In this document: positions 26,503 through 34,468 of the stretch, in pieces
How positions within the stretch are numbered: the stretch's first letter is position 1
Layout: each line of letters opens with the position of its first letter
From: Desulfovibrio fairfieldensis
Lineage (GTDB): Bacteria; Desulfobacterota; Desulfovibrionia; Desulfovibrionales; Desulfovibrionaceae
Assembly (NCBI RefSeq): GCF_001553605.1
Contig: NZ_CP014229.1
Location: 689,001-753,000, forward strand
Direction: 5' to 3'
DNA: 64,000 nt
Program-made: the position numbers and the translations under genes
The notes under the pieces: generated by a model
What the model saw: only the letters and a program-made list of their open reading frames with translations
Databases searched by the model: none
What the model was told of the DNA's origin: nothing

Positions 26503-27312
26503 ATGTCGGATGCGGCTCAGGCGGCGGCGACGCCGGCCATCATGCGGGTTGACCATGTCAGCGTCAGCTTCGGCGATAGGAAAATTCTGGACGATCTGTC
26601 CTTCAGCATGGAAGAGGGAAACTTCACCTGCATCTGCGGCCCGTCGGGCTGCGGCAAAACCACCATCATGTCCGTACTGGCCGGTTATCTCGCGCCGCAG
26701 AGCGGCTCCTGCCTCTTCGACGGGCAGCCGGTCAGCGGGCCCAGCCCGGACCGCCTGGTCGTCTTTCAGGAAAATACGCTCTTCCAGTGGATGACCCTCT
26801 GGGACAATACCCTGTTCGGCCCGCGTATTCAGGGCAAAAACCTGAAAGAAGCCGGGGAAAAGGCCAGGGAGCTTATTCACCTTACCGGTCTGGACGGCTT
26901 TGAGGGCAAGTTCCCCGGCCAGCTTTCCGGCGGCATGCAGCGCCGGGCCGAGTTGATCCGGGCCCTGATCAACGAGCCCAGGATTTTGCTCATGGACGAG
27001 CCGTTCCGGGGCCTGGACGCCATGACCAGGGGCATGATGCAGGAATATTTTCTGCGGGTTTTTGAAAGCACGCGCATCAGCATGCTGCTGATCACCTCGG
27101 AGCTGGATGAGGCCGTGTTCATGGGCGACGTGCTCTATCTCTTGTCCACCATGCCCACGGCCATCAAGAAAGAAATGCGCGTGGATCTGCCCCGGCCGCG
27201 CCTGGTGGAGCACCAGACCTGCCCGGAATTCGCGGAGATTCAGGGCGAAGCCTTTGAGGTGTTGGAGTCCGAGGCGCTGAAATCCTTCGAGCATGTTCCC
27301 GGCGGGCGCTGA
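26503..27312 (+). CDS. ABC transporter ATP-binding protein 2 (taurine/nitrate/sulfonate type)
   Basis: A 269-residue ATPase with Walker A GPSGCGKTT, a near-canonical signature LSGGMQRR and Walker B ILLMDEPFRGLD. The usual H-loop histidine region reads LLITSELDEAVF, where the expected TxHDxxEA histidine is replaced by Ser-Glu. It is the second ATPase of the importer, following the first by 27 bp with GGAGGAAAAG before its ATG. The two ATPases carry complementary defects (signature motif in one, H-loop in the other), as in heterodimeric ABC proteins. Confidence 0.9.
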   Translation: MSDAAQAAATPAIMRVDHVSVSFGDRKILDDLSFSMEEGNFTCICGPSGCGKTTIMSVLAGYLAPQSGSCLFDGQPVSGPSPDRLVVFQENTLFQWMTLWDNTLFGPRIQGKNLKEAGEKARELIHLTGLDGFEGKFPGQLSGGMQRRAELIRALINEPRILLMDEPFRGLDAMTRGMMQEYFLRVFESTRISMLLITSELDEAVFMGDVLYLLSTMPTAIKKEMRVDLPRPRLVEHQTCPEFAEIQGEAFEVLESEALKSFEHVPGGR

Positions 27313-27411
27313 GCCCCGGGGAAGGGCGGTTGCAATCTGTCCGCTCCGGGCTTGGCTCGCCGCCTGCCCGGACGGCAAAATCTGACAAGCTGCGGCGTTG
27401 CGGAGGTAGCT

Positions 27412-28194
27412 ATGAGCGGCACGCGTTTCAAGTTCAGGGTGGAAAACTGGATCACCCTGGCGACCCTGCTGATTATTTTTCTGGCCTGGTATGAAGTGAC
27501 CCGCCGGGGCGTTGTGCCCAAAATTTTCATCCCCTCGCCCTATGATGTCTGGCAGGGATTTGAGGAAACCATTTTCCAGGGCTACCATGGCCGAGGGCTT
27601 TTCTACCACTGCATGGTCAGCCTGGGCCGGGTGCTGCTGGGCTGGCTGGCCGCCTGCGTGATCGCCATCCCCCTGGGCCTGGCCATGGGCCTGAGTTCCA
27701 AGGTGCGGGCCGTATTCGACTATCTCATCGAGTTCTACCGTCCGCTGCCGCCTCTGGCCTATTACACCCTGCTGGTGCTCTGGTTCGGCATCGGTGAATT
27801 TTCCAAGATTCTGCTGCTCTTCCTGGCGGCCATTCCGCCCCTGACCATCGGCGCGGTGGAAGGCGTCAAGGAGGTCGGCCCTTCGGTGATCCAGGCCGCG
27901 CGCTCCCTGGGCGCGGACAGCCGGCAGGTCTTCTGCAGGATCATTCTGCCCGCCACCACCCCGGCCATCATCACCTCCATGCGCATCAGCCTGGGCTTTA
28001 CCTACACCGTGCTGGTGGCCGCCGAAATCGTGGCCGCCACGGAGGGCATCGGCTGGATGGTCTGGGACGCCAGCAAGTTTATGCGGTCGGACATCATTTT
28101 TGTGGGCATCATCACCATGGGCGTCACCGGCATCGGCCTGGACGCCTGCCTGCGCTTTGCGGCGAAGCATCTTCTGCGCTGGAAGCGGCAGTAG
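27412..28194 (+). CDS. ABC transporter permease (TauC/SsuC type)
   Basis: A 260-residue inner-membrane permease with about six membrane segments and the cytoplasmic EAA loop (VQAARSLGADSRQVFCRIILPATTPAI). PSPYDVWQGF near the N-terminus is typical of taurine/sulfonate/nitrate permeases. The ATG at 27412 is chosen over upstream starts because CGGAGG precedes it. A single permease gene implies a homodimer core served by the two different ATPases. Confidence 0.92.
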   Translation: MSGTRFKFRVENWITLATLLIIFLAWYEVTRRGVVPKIFIPSPYDVWQGFEETIFQGYHGRGLFYHCMVSLGRVLLGWLAACVIAIPLGLAMGLSSKVRAVFDYLIEFYRPLPPLAYYTLLVLWFGIGEFSKILLLFLAAIPPLTIGAVEGVKEVGPSVIQAARSLGADSRQVFCRIILPATTPAIITSMRISLGFTYTVLVAAEIVAATEGIGWMVWDASKFMRSDIIFVGIITMGVTGIGLDACLRFAAKHLLRWKRQ

Positions 28195-28278
28195 CGCCTG
28201 TTTCCCTGCCGAAAAACAAAATCCGTCTGTAAAGGTCACGCGGACATTCATGCACATAAACCTATCGGGAGTACTGCC

Positions 28279-29298
28279 ATGAAGAAATTCATTTGCCTGG
28301 CGTTCCTGGCGCTGTTCGTTGTGTCGGCCGCTCAGCCGCTTCAAGCGGCGGACAAACCGGAAAAGGTGCGCATCGGCTATCTCTCCCTGGTCAACGGGCA
28401 GCTTCTTTCCAAGTACCTGCAACTGCATGAGAAAGAAATGGGCGTACCCGTGGAGTGGTTCCGCTTCAATTCCGGGCGGGACGTCAACACGGCCATGGCC
28501 TCCAAAAGCATCGACTTCGGCAATGTGGGCCTGCCCCCGGCCACGATCGGCCTGGCCGGAGGCATGAACTACTGGGGCATCATGAACGCCAATGTGCTGG
28601 GCGCGGTGGAATCCCTGGTGGTGCGCAAGGACATCAACAGTCTCAAGGATCTGGAGGGCAAGACCGTGGTGGCCCCCTTCGGCTCCACCACCCACTATCT
28701 GCTGATCAAAGCCCTGCGCGAGGCCGGGGTGGACATGGGCAAGGTCAAGATCATGGACATGGCCCCCGGCGAAGCCCTGGCCCCCTTTATTCGGGGCGAC
28801 ATCGACGCCGCCTATATCTGGGAGCCCGGCCTCGGCCTGGTGGTGCAAAACGGCGGCAAGATCCTGCTGACCAGCGAGCAGATGGCCGAAAAGGGGCATC
28901 TGACCTGGGATGTGATCAGCGTACAACCGGAATTTGCCCGGAAGTATCCCGAACTGGTCATGAAGTTCATCAAAAGCGAACTGGCGGCCATGGAGTACTG
29001 GCGGGAGCACCCGGAAGAGGCGGCAAAAATCATTGCCAAGGAGCTGGGCGGCATTTCCGTGGAGGACGCCGAGCGCATGATGGCCGGGACCCGGCTCATC
29101 GGCCTGGACGAGCAGCTGAGTCCCGCTTTCCTGGGCACCAGCGCCCACAAGGGCCGGTCGGCCGGGGATATCATAAATGTGGCCGCCTTCCTGCTGGAAC
29201 AGGGCCGTATCAAGAATGAGGTGCCGCGACAGAAGGCCGAGGACTTCCTGCATCCGGAATTCCTTGAGGCCCTGCGCGACGGACGGAATATAAAGTAA
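28279..29298 (+). CDS. ABC transporter substrate-binding protein (taurine/sulfonate type)
   Basis: A 339-residue periplasmic binding protein with a Sec signal peptide (residues 1-23, ending LQAA). The two-lobe NMT1/TauA fold is indicated by IGYLSLVNGQLLSKYL, SKSIDFGNVGLPPATIGLAGG, DLEGKTVVAPFGSTTHYLL and AYIWEPGLGLVVQNGGKIL. The WEP segment and the overall pattern match taurine/alkylsulfonate binders, but the ligand cannot be fixed from sequence. It is the last gene of the cluster. Confidence 0.9.
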   Translation: MKKFICLAFLALFVVSAAQPLQAADKPEKVRIGYLSLVNGQLLSKYLQLHEKEMGVPVEWFRFNSGRDVNTAMASKSIDFGNVGLPPATIGLAGGMNYWGIMNANVLGAVESLVVRKDINSLKDLEGKTVVAPFGSTTHYLLIKALREAGVDMGKVKIMDMAPGEALAPFIRGDIDAAYIWEPGLGLVVQNGGKILLTSEQMAEKGHLTWDVISVQPEFARKYPELVMKFIKSELAAMEYWREHPEEAAKIIAKELGGISVEDAERMMAGTRLIGLDEQLSPAFLGTSAHKGRSAGDIINVAAFLLEQGRIKNEVPRQKAEDFLHPEFLEALRDGRNIK

Positions 29299-29383
29299 AC
29301 CCTCCTCCGGACGCCGGAACGCGGCGGGCGGTTGCCGTCCCCGCGTTCCGGCGGGACAGGAGAGAGCGGAGCGCGAGGTTGTC

Positions 29384-29641
29384 ATGCATTATGCCTTTCA
29401 TGATTTTATCGGCAATATCGGCCTTGTCCTGTTGTTGGGAACCTATCTGCTGCTGCAAATGGGCAAAATCGACAGTACACGGCCGCTCTATTCTCTGCTC
29501 AATGCGCTGGCCGCGCTGCTGATCGGCGTTTCCCTGCTTTTCGCCTTCAATATGTCCGCTTTTCTGGTGGAGGCCTTCTGGTTCGTGATCAGCCTGTACG
29601 GCATCATCAACTGCCTGCGCCGTCGGTCGGCCCGACAGTGA
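29384..29641 (+). CDS. Small membrane protein (CBU_0592-like)
   Basis: An 85-residue protein with three hydrophobic segments (NIGLVLLLGTYLLLQM, LYSLLNALAALLIGVSLLF, FLVEAFWFVISLYGIINCL) and a basic tail (RRRSARQ). It resembles the short CBU_0592 family of inner-membrane proteins, whose function is unknown. It could be read through from the transporter genes or have its own promoter. GAGG lies ahead of the ATG. Confidence 0.8.
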   Translation: MHYAFHDFIGNIGLVLLLGTYLLLQMGKIDSTRPLYSLLNALAALLIGVSLLFAFNMSAFLVEAFWFVISLYGIINCLRRRSARQ

Positions 29642-29667
29642 AAAAAAGAGCATATCACAAAAAAAAC

Positions 29668-29696
29668 TTGACCCGCTTTCCATCCGCATGTATATT
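29668..29696 (+). promoter_or_regulatory. Strong sigma-70 promoter of the RRM gene
   Basis: TTGACC and TATATT are separated by exactly 17 bases. The start should be near 29703, which leaves a leader of about 100 nt before the ATG. Confidence 0.8.
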
Positions 29697-29803
29697 CCCG
29701 CCGTTGATTGATTGGGCGTACGTATTTCTTTTTTGCCAGAGACTTTGCATGGGTAAGGCTTCAAGCGGAAAGTGTACATCCCCGTAACGTTTGGAGTTTT
29801 ACC

Positions 29804-30067
29804 ATGGCTACTTCTATCTATGTCGGTAATCTGTCTTTTTCCAGCACCCAGGCCGGTCTTGAGAATCTTTTCTCCCAGTACGGCACGCCGCTGTCCGTGA
29901 ATCTGATCATGGACCGCGTCACCGGTCGCCCGCGCGGCTTCGGTTTTGTGGAAATGGAAGAGGGCGACGCCCGCAATGCCATCGCCGGTCTCAACGGCGT
30001 GGAATTTGAAGGCCGTACCCTGCGCGTCAACGAAGCTGAAAAGCGTCCCGCGCCCCGCCGCTGGTAA
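29804..30067 (+). CDS. RNA-binding protein with a single RRM domain
   Basis: An 87-residue cytoplasmic protein that is almost entirely one RRM fold. RNP2 is IYVGNL (residues 5-10) and RNP1 is RGFGFVEM, with a basic tail (EKRPAPRRW). Such short RRM proteins are often cold- or stress-induced in bacteria and bind single-stranded RNA. It has its own strong promoter, a leader of about 100 nt with TTGGAG before the start, and a terminator directly after, so it is a highly expressed single gene. Confidence 0.95.
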   Translation: MATSIYVGNLSFSSTQAGLENLFSQYGTPLSVNLIMDRVTGRPRGFGFVEMEEGDARNAIAGLNGVEFEGRTLRVNEAEKRPAPRRW

Positions 30068-30088
30068 GCCTGTTCCCAAAGTAATCTC

Positions 30089-30124
30089 AAAGGCCGTGGA
30101 TTTTTTCCACGGCCTTTTCTTTGT
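30089..30124 (+). terminator. Intrinsic terminator after the RRM gene
   Basis: The stem AAAGGCCGTGGA / TCCACGGCCTTT with a T-rich loop is followed by TTCTTTGTTTTT. Confidence 0.9.
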
Positions 30125-30143
30125 TTTTGAGGGAGAATGCCGT

Positions 30144-30626
30144 TCAGCGCGGCAGCAGGGCGGGATATTTTTTGCTGCGCAGGCCCGCCAGCAGGGCCTC
30201 TGCCGGGGCCGCCCCGCCGGAGCGCAGCACGGCGAGATAGAGCCCGGCCTTGCGGTCCGCGCTGACGACGCAGGCCGTGTCCACGCCCTGGACGTCCTTG
30301 CCCGCGAACAGCCAGCGCCCGTTCAGGCGGCGCGCGGGTTCAGGCACGCCCGTGGCCGCGCGCAGCAGGCCGGCTACGTCGGCGGCGTCCGGCGGCCCGG
30401 CGGTTTTGCCCACCAGAATGCTCACCTGTGAACCGGCCTCGGCGTTGCGCAGGCTCAGCACCCAGGTTCCGCCCAGTCGGCGGGGCTCTTCAACCTGCCA
30501 GCCCGGCGGAATATCAAGTTCAAACCAGCCGAAGTCTTGTGCTGAAGCCGGTATGGCGGCCGACAGAAGCAGCAGCATGCCCGACAGGCGGAAGAAGGGG
30601 CGAATTTCGCGGAAAAGAGGAATCAT
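30144..30626 (-). CDS. Small secreted protein, paralogue of the 41962 gene
   Basis: A 160-residue protein with a Sec signal peptide (LSGMLLLLSAAIPASAQ) and a mature part beginning FGWFELDIPPGWQVEEP. The same start of the mature chain (a hydrophobic pair, then DLPP/DIPP, then WxV) and the same layout occur in the 155-residue protein at 41962-42429, so the two are paralogues. The function is unknown; a periplasmic location is likely. The ATG at 30626 is chosen because the signal peptide follows it. Longer extensions upstream overlap the divergent ybhG-like region. Confidence 0.75.
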   Translation of the reverse strand: MIPLFREIRPFFRLSGMLLLLSAAIPASAQDFGWFELDIPPGWQVEEPRRLGGTWVLSLRNAEAGSQVSILVGKTAGPPDAADVAGLLRAATGVPEPARRLNGRWLFAGKDVQGVDTACVVSADRKAGLYLAVLRSGGAAPAEALLAGLRSKKYPALLPR

Positions 30627-30798
30627 GGAGGGCAGCACAGCATGCCCGGCTTGCGCTGTCAAGGACGGAAACCGGGCGCGCGGCTGGACGCTCCCTGTTT
30701 CCGGCGTTATATTTCGGAAAAGCGGGCCGACGCCCCGCCATACCGCCATCCGGGCACGGAAGGCGGCAGCGTTAATTATATTATCCGGGATAAAAGGC

Positions 30799-31794
30799 AT
30801 GCATATTCCCCGTAAAATACAAGTCATTGCCGTTCTGGCCATTCTGGCCGGGGCCGGGTTCCTGGCCTGGCACCTGTTCGGAGCGCGGCAGAGCGGCGAT
30901 CTGACCCTGTACGGCAATGTGGATATCCGGCAGGTGGATCTGGGCTTTCGCGTGGGCGGGCGTATCGCCGCGGTGCTGGTGGATGAAGGCGATGCGGTGA
31001 GCGAGGGCCAGCCCCTGGCCCGGCTGGACGATGATCTGCTGCGCCAGCAGCGGGACCAGGCCGCCGCCAAACTGGCCGGGCAGAAGGCCGATCTGGCCCG
31101 CCTGGAACGCGGCTACCGCGTGGAGGAAATCGCTCAGGCCCGCGCCTCGGTGGTGGCAGCCACCGCCGTGGCGGAAAATGCGAGCATCAATCTGAAGCGC
31201 GTCGCGGCCATGCGCGCCTCCAATGCCATTTCCCAGAAGGAACTGGACAACGCCCGCGCGGCGGAGCGGGAGGCGGCGGCCAAGCTGCGTTCGGCCCAGG
31301 ACCAGCTGGATATGCTTACCTCCGGCTACCGCGAGGAGGACGTGCTGGCCCAGCGCGCCGCCGTGGCCGCTGCGGACGCCGAACTGAACCACGCGGAAAT
31401 CCAGGTGCGCGACGCGGTGCTCGCCGCGCCGCAGAAGGGCATTATTCTGACGCGCGCCCGCGAGGCCGGGGCCATTGTCCAGGCGGGACAGACCGTCTAC
31501 ACCCTCACCCTGACCAATCCGGTCTGGCTGCGGGCCTATGTGGACGAACCCAATCTGGGCAAGGTCAAGCCGGGCATGTCTGTGCGCGTGGCCGTGGACG
31601 CCGCGCCGGGCAAGACGTTCCCCGGCACGGTGGGCTTTATTTCGCCCACGGCCGAGTTCACCCCCAAGACCGTGGAAACCCGCGAAGTGCGCACGGCTCT
31701 GGTCTACCGTCTGCGTGTCCAGGTTGAGGATCCGGAAAACGTCATGCGCCAGGGCATGCCCGTGACCATTACCCTGGAGCCGGTGACGCCATGA
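30799..31794 (+). CDS. HlyD-family membrane-fusion protein (YbhG type)
   Basis: A 331-residue adaptor anchored by one N-terminal membrane helix (about residues 8-26). It has the split lipoyl domain (NVDIRQVDLGFRVGGRIAAV and later PQKGIILTRAREAGAIV), a long coiled-coil hairpin (about 75-205) and a C-terminal barrel. It partners ABC exporters such as YbhFSR. Its TGA overlaps the ATG of the ATPase gene (ATGA, 31791-31794), so the two are translationally coupled. The matching permeases are not adjacent; they lie 5 kb downstream. Confidence 0.9.
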   Translation: MHIPRKIQVIAVLAILAGAGFLAWHLFGARQSGDLTLYGNVDIRQVDLGFRVGGRIAAVLVDEGDAVSEGQPLARLDDDLLRQQRDQAAAKLAGQKADLARLERGYRVEEIAQARASVVAATAVAENASINLKRVAAMRASNAISQKELDNARAAEREAAAKLRSAQDQLDMLTSGYREEDVLAQRAAVAAADAELNHAEIQVRDAVLAAPQKGIILTRAREAGAIVQAGQTVYTLTLTNPVWLRAYVDEPNLGKVKPGMSVRVAVDAAPGKTFPGTVGFISPTAEFTPKTVETREVRTALVYRLRVQVEDPENVMRQGMPVTITLEPVTP

Positions 31795-33605
31795 GGCCCG
31801 CCGTCGGGCCCGCCACGCCGGAAAAGCCGGGGCCGGACGAACCAGGCATCGCGGTGCGCCTGGAAGATCTGGGCATGAGTTTCGGCAAGGGCGCAACGGC
31901 GGTGGAAGCGCTCAAAGGCATCGACGCGCGTATTCCCGCCGGGCGGATCACCGGACTGGTGGGGCCGGACGCGGCGGGCAAGACCACCCTGATCCGCATT
32001 CTGGCCGGCCTGATGCAGCCCACCGGCGGCCGGGCTCTGGTGTTCGGCCGCCCGGCCATGGAGCTGGCCCGGCGCGAGCCCAACAGCATCGGCTACATGC
32101 CCCAGCGCTTCGGCCTGTATGAAGATCTCACGGTCATGGCGAATCTGCGCCTGCACGCCAGCCTGCGCGGGCTCACGGGCCAGGCCCGGGACGAACTTTT
32201 TGCCAGGCTGCTGGGCTTTACCTCTTTGGGACCGTTCACCGAACGGCTGGCCGGGCGGCTTTCCGGCGGCATGAAGCAGAAGCTGGGCATTGCCTGCGCC
32301 CTGTTGGGCTCGCCGCGCCTGCTTTTGCTGGACGAGCCGGGCGTGGGCGTGGACCCGCAGTCGCGCCGTGAACTCTGGAGCATGGTGCAGGAACTGAGCC
32401 ACGGCGGCATGACCGTGATCTGGTCCACCGCCTATCTGGACGAGGCCGCGCGCTGTCCCGGCGTGATCATGCTGGACGCGGGCAAGGTGCTTTTTGCCGG
32501 GCCGCCGGAGGATCTGACCCGACGGGCCGAGGGCAGGGTGTTTCTGCTGCGCGGCGCTGCGGACAAGCGGGGCCGGGAGCGCGGCGGGGGGCACCGCGAG
32601 GCCCTGGCCCGCTGGAGCATGCGCCCCGGCGTGGAGGACGCCCTGATTCAGGGCAGCCGTCTGCGTCTGGTGCTGGCCGCCGACGCGCCCGCCGCCCTGC
32701 GCGAGGAGGTGCTGGCCCAGGGCGGGGAACCCACGCCCCCGGATCTGGAAGACGCCTATATGAGCGCCGTGGGCGGCATCAACCAGAAGCCCTCGCCTTA
32801 CGGCCGTATTGCCGTGAATCACGGCCACGGCCCCCGCGAATCCGGGGACGCGGCGCGGCCGCGCATCGCCGCCCACAAGCTGACCAAAAAATTCGGGGAC
32901 TTCACGGCAGCGCATGAAATCAGCTTTGAGGTGCGGGCCGGTGAGATCTTCGGCCTGCTGGGGCCCAACGGCGCGGGCAAGTCCACCACTTTCCGCATGC
33001 TCTGCGGCCTGTCCCGGCCCACTTCGGGCGACTGCGCGGTGGACGGCGTGGATCTGCTCAGCGCGGGCAGCGCCGCGCGTTCGCGCCTGGGCTATATGGC
33101 CCAGAAATTCTCGCTCTATCCCGACATCGCGGTGAAGGACAATATCAGCATTTTCGCGGATCTCTACGGCCTGGACAAAAAACGCCGGGACGAACTGCTG
33201 CCCGTGCTGGCCGAGGCCCTGGAGCTCAAGGATTTTCTGCGCAGCCGCACCGGGGCCCTGCCGCTGGGCCTGAAGCAACGCCTGGCGCTGCTCTGCGCCA
33301 CCCTGCACGAACCGCCGGTGCTTTTTTTGGACGAACCCACCTCCGGAGTGGACGCCCGCACCCGGCGCGACTTCTGGAAACACATCCTGGCCATGACCTC
33401 GGCCGGGGCCGCCGTGCTGGTGACCACCCACTTCATGGAAGAAGCCGAATACTGCGACCGTATCGCCCTGATCTACCGGGGAGCCATGATCAGCGTGGGC
33501 ACGCCGGACGAACTCAAGGCCTCGGCCACGGGCCTCACCGACCCCACGCTGGAGGAAGCGTTTATCGCCAGCATTGAGCGCTATGACAAGGAGCATCCCC
33601 TGTAG
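31791..33605 (+). CDS. Fused double-ATPase of an ABC-2 exporter (YbhF type)
   Basis: A 604-residue protein with two ABC domains in tandem. Domain 1 (about 20-310) has an unusual Walker A, GPDAAGKTT (58-66), a signature LSGGMKQK and LLLDEPGVGVDP. Domain 2 (about 355-600) has Walker A GPNGAGKST (391-399), a degenerate signature PLGLKQRL, and FLDEPTSGVD. The split of defects suggests one of the two sites is weak. This is the YbhF layout, and the neighbouring adaptor and the two ABC-2 permeases at 38700-40978 complete a YbhG-F-S-R exporter, which in other bacteria is linked to drug or cation efflux. Confidence 0.92.
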   Translation: MRPAVGPATPEKPGPDEPGIAVRLEDLGMSFGKGATAVEALKGIDARIPAGRITGLVGPDAAGKTTLIRILAGLMQPTGGRALVFGRPAMELARREPNSIGYMPQRFGLYEDLTVMANLRLHASLRGLTGQARDELFARLLGFTSLGPFTERLAGRLSGGMKQKLGIACALLGSPRLLLLDEPGVGVDPQSRRELWSMVQELSHGGMTVIWSTAYLDEAARCPGVIMLDAGKVLFAGPPEDLTRRAEGRVFLLRGAADKRGRERGGGHREALARWSMRPGVEDALIQGSRLRLVLAADAPAALREEVLAQGGEPTPPDLEDAYMSAVGGINQKPSPYGRIAVNHGHGPRESGDAARPRIAAHKLTKKFGDFTAAHEISFEVRAGEIFGLLGPNGAGKSTTFRMLCGLSRPTSGDCAVDGVDLLSAGSAARSRLGYMAQKFSLYPDIAVKDNISIFADLYGLDKKRRDELLPVLAEALELKDFLRSRTGALPLGLKQRLALLCATLHEPPVLFLDEPTSGVDARTRRDFWKHILAMTSAGAAVLVTTHFMEEAEYCDRIALIYRGAMISVGTPDELKASATGLTDPTLEEAFIASIERYDKEHPL

Positions 33606-33679
33606 CGCCGCAGGCGGAGCCGGGTACAGAAAAGACGTGATGTGCATCCACGGCTTTCGCACTATGCCCTTCACGCTTT

Positions 33680-33717
33680 TTAGAGTGCTTTGATATTGAA
33701 AATATATCAACGCGCTA
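33680..33717. repeat. Palindromic repeat next to MITE copy 2
   Basis: GTGCTTTGATATTGAAAATATATCAACGCGC forms an imperfect dyad, very similar to the hairpin at 22337-22381. It ends at the TA (33716-33717) that borders the mobile element. Confidence 0.55.
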
Positions 33718-33862
33718 GGGCCTGTTAACGCTATGCCTTTTTGCCCTCCTGCCGCGTCAGATTTCACCTGCTTTTTCGGTCGAGTACCAGAAGAGTACAC
33801 TCCCTCAAAGCAGGTTTATCTTCCTTGCAGGCGAACAAAAATTCTATAGTGTTAACAGACCC
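33718..33862. mobile_element. MITE, 145-bp copy 2
   Basis: The element GGGCCTGTTAACGCTATGCC ... CTATAGTGTTAACAGACCC is flanked by TA on both sides (33716-33717 and 33863-33864). It is the exact reverse complement of copy 1 and has one base difference from copy 3. It lies in the gap between the YbhF-like gene and the arsR gene, at the left edge of the block that separates the exporter genes. Confidence 0.9.
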
Positions 33863-34105
33863 TAGTGCCATATCGTAGTATATTGCCGCTTCCAGTAAAA
33901 GGCTGTTCCTCATGGAGCGGCCTTTTCCAGTCTCCGGGATACCTCCTCTCTCCCTCACGGCGGCGCATCTCCCGACCGCGTGAGGAGCCGGGCATCCGGG
34001 TGATCTTCGTAATAAAACTATAAAACTAATTTTTTAGTTGACAATTAAAAACTAGTTTTATAGTTTTTTCTTGACAGCAGCCGGACGGCTTCCCTATGAC
34101 AGGGC
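33863..34105. other. Upstream region of the arsR-aas genes
   Basis: There is no gene here. A short hairpin (AAGGCTGTTCCTCATGGAGCGGCCTTTT region, about 33898-33927) could be a terminator for incoming transcription. The arsR promoter and operator lie at 34014-34067. Confidence 0.45.
34014..34067. promoter_or_regulatory. Operator and promoter of the arsR-aas operon
   Basis: A perfect 15-base dyad, AAAACTATAAAACTA (34014-34028) and TAGTTTTATAGTTTT (34053-34067), surrounds a 24-base spacer. TTGACA (34038-34043) and TAGTTT (34061-34066), 17 bases apart, make a promoter whose -10 lies in the right arm. A dimeric winged-helix repressor bound here would block transcription, so autoregulation by the ArsR protein is likely. 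Confidence 0.75.
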
Positions 34106-34441
34106 ATGAACACGCAATATCTGCAAACCCTGCCGGATGACTGGGAAGCCGTGGCCCGGGTATTTTCGGCCCTTGGCGACGCCACGCGGCAGAAAATTCT
34201 GCTCCTGTTCGAACCGGGGGAGAGCATCAGCCTCAAAAGTCTGACCGAACTCCTGCCCCTGAGCCGGACGGCCGTGACCCACCATGTGACCACCCTGGTG
34301 CGGGCCGGACTGCTGCAACCCTCGAAACGAGGGCGGGAAGTCTACTACAGTCTTGATCTTGAACTGGCTATTGAGGCCCTGGACAAGGTCAGAACCTATG
34401 CGGCGGAGATGCTGGCGGCTTCCGGGGAACAAATGCCCTGA
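34106..34441 (+). CDS. ArsR-family transcriptional regulator
   Basis: A 111-residue winged-helix repressor. The core is ARVFSALGDATRQKILLLFEPGESISLKSL, then LSRTAVTHHVTTLVRAGLLQPSKRGREVYYSL. There are no cysteines at all, so it is not a metal-thiolate sensor of the classical ArsR/SmtB sort; it may sense a lipid, fatty acid or another ligand. It lies 27 bp before the large lipid-repair gene and is probably its repressor, with a perfect dyad overlapping its own promoter. Confidence 0.93.
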   Translation: MNTQYLQTLPDDWEAVARVFSALGDATRQKILLLFEPGESISLKSLTELLPLSRTAVTHHVTTLVRAGLLQPSKRGREVYYSLDLELAIEALDKVRTYAAEMLAASGEQMP

Positions 34442-34468
34442 GCCCGCCTCTCCGCGGAGGGAAAGCGG

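Noticed and set aside
25648..29298. Naming the importer tauABC or ssuABC
   Set aside because: The family is clear but the ligand is not. There is no taurine- or sulfonate-degrading gene in the cluster, so a gene symbol would claim too much.
26191..29385. A minus-strand frame of more than 1000 codons opposite the ABC genes
   Set aside because: It covers three well-defined genes and their gaps and has no recognisable protein features.
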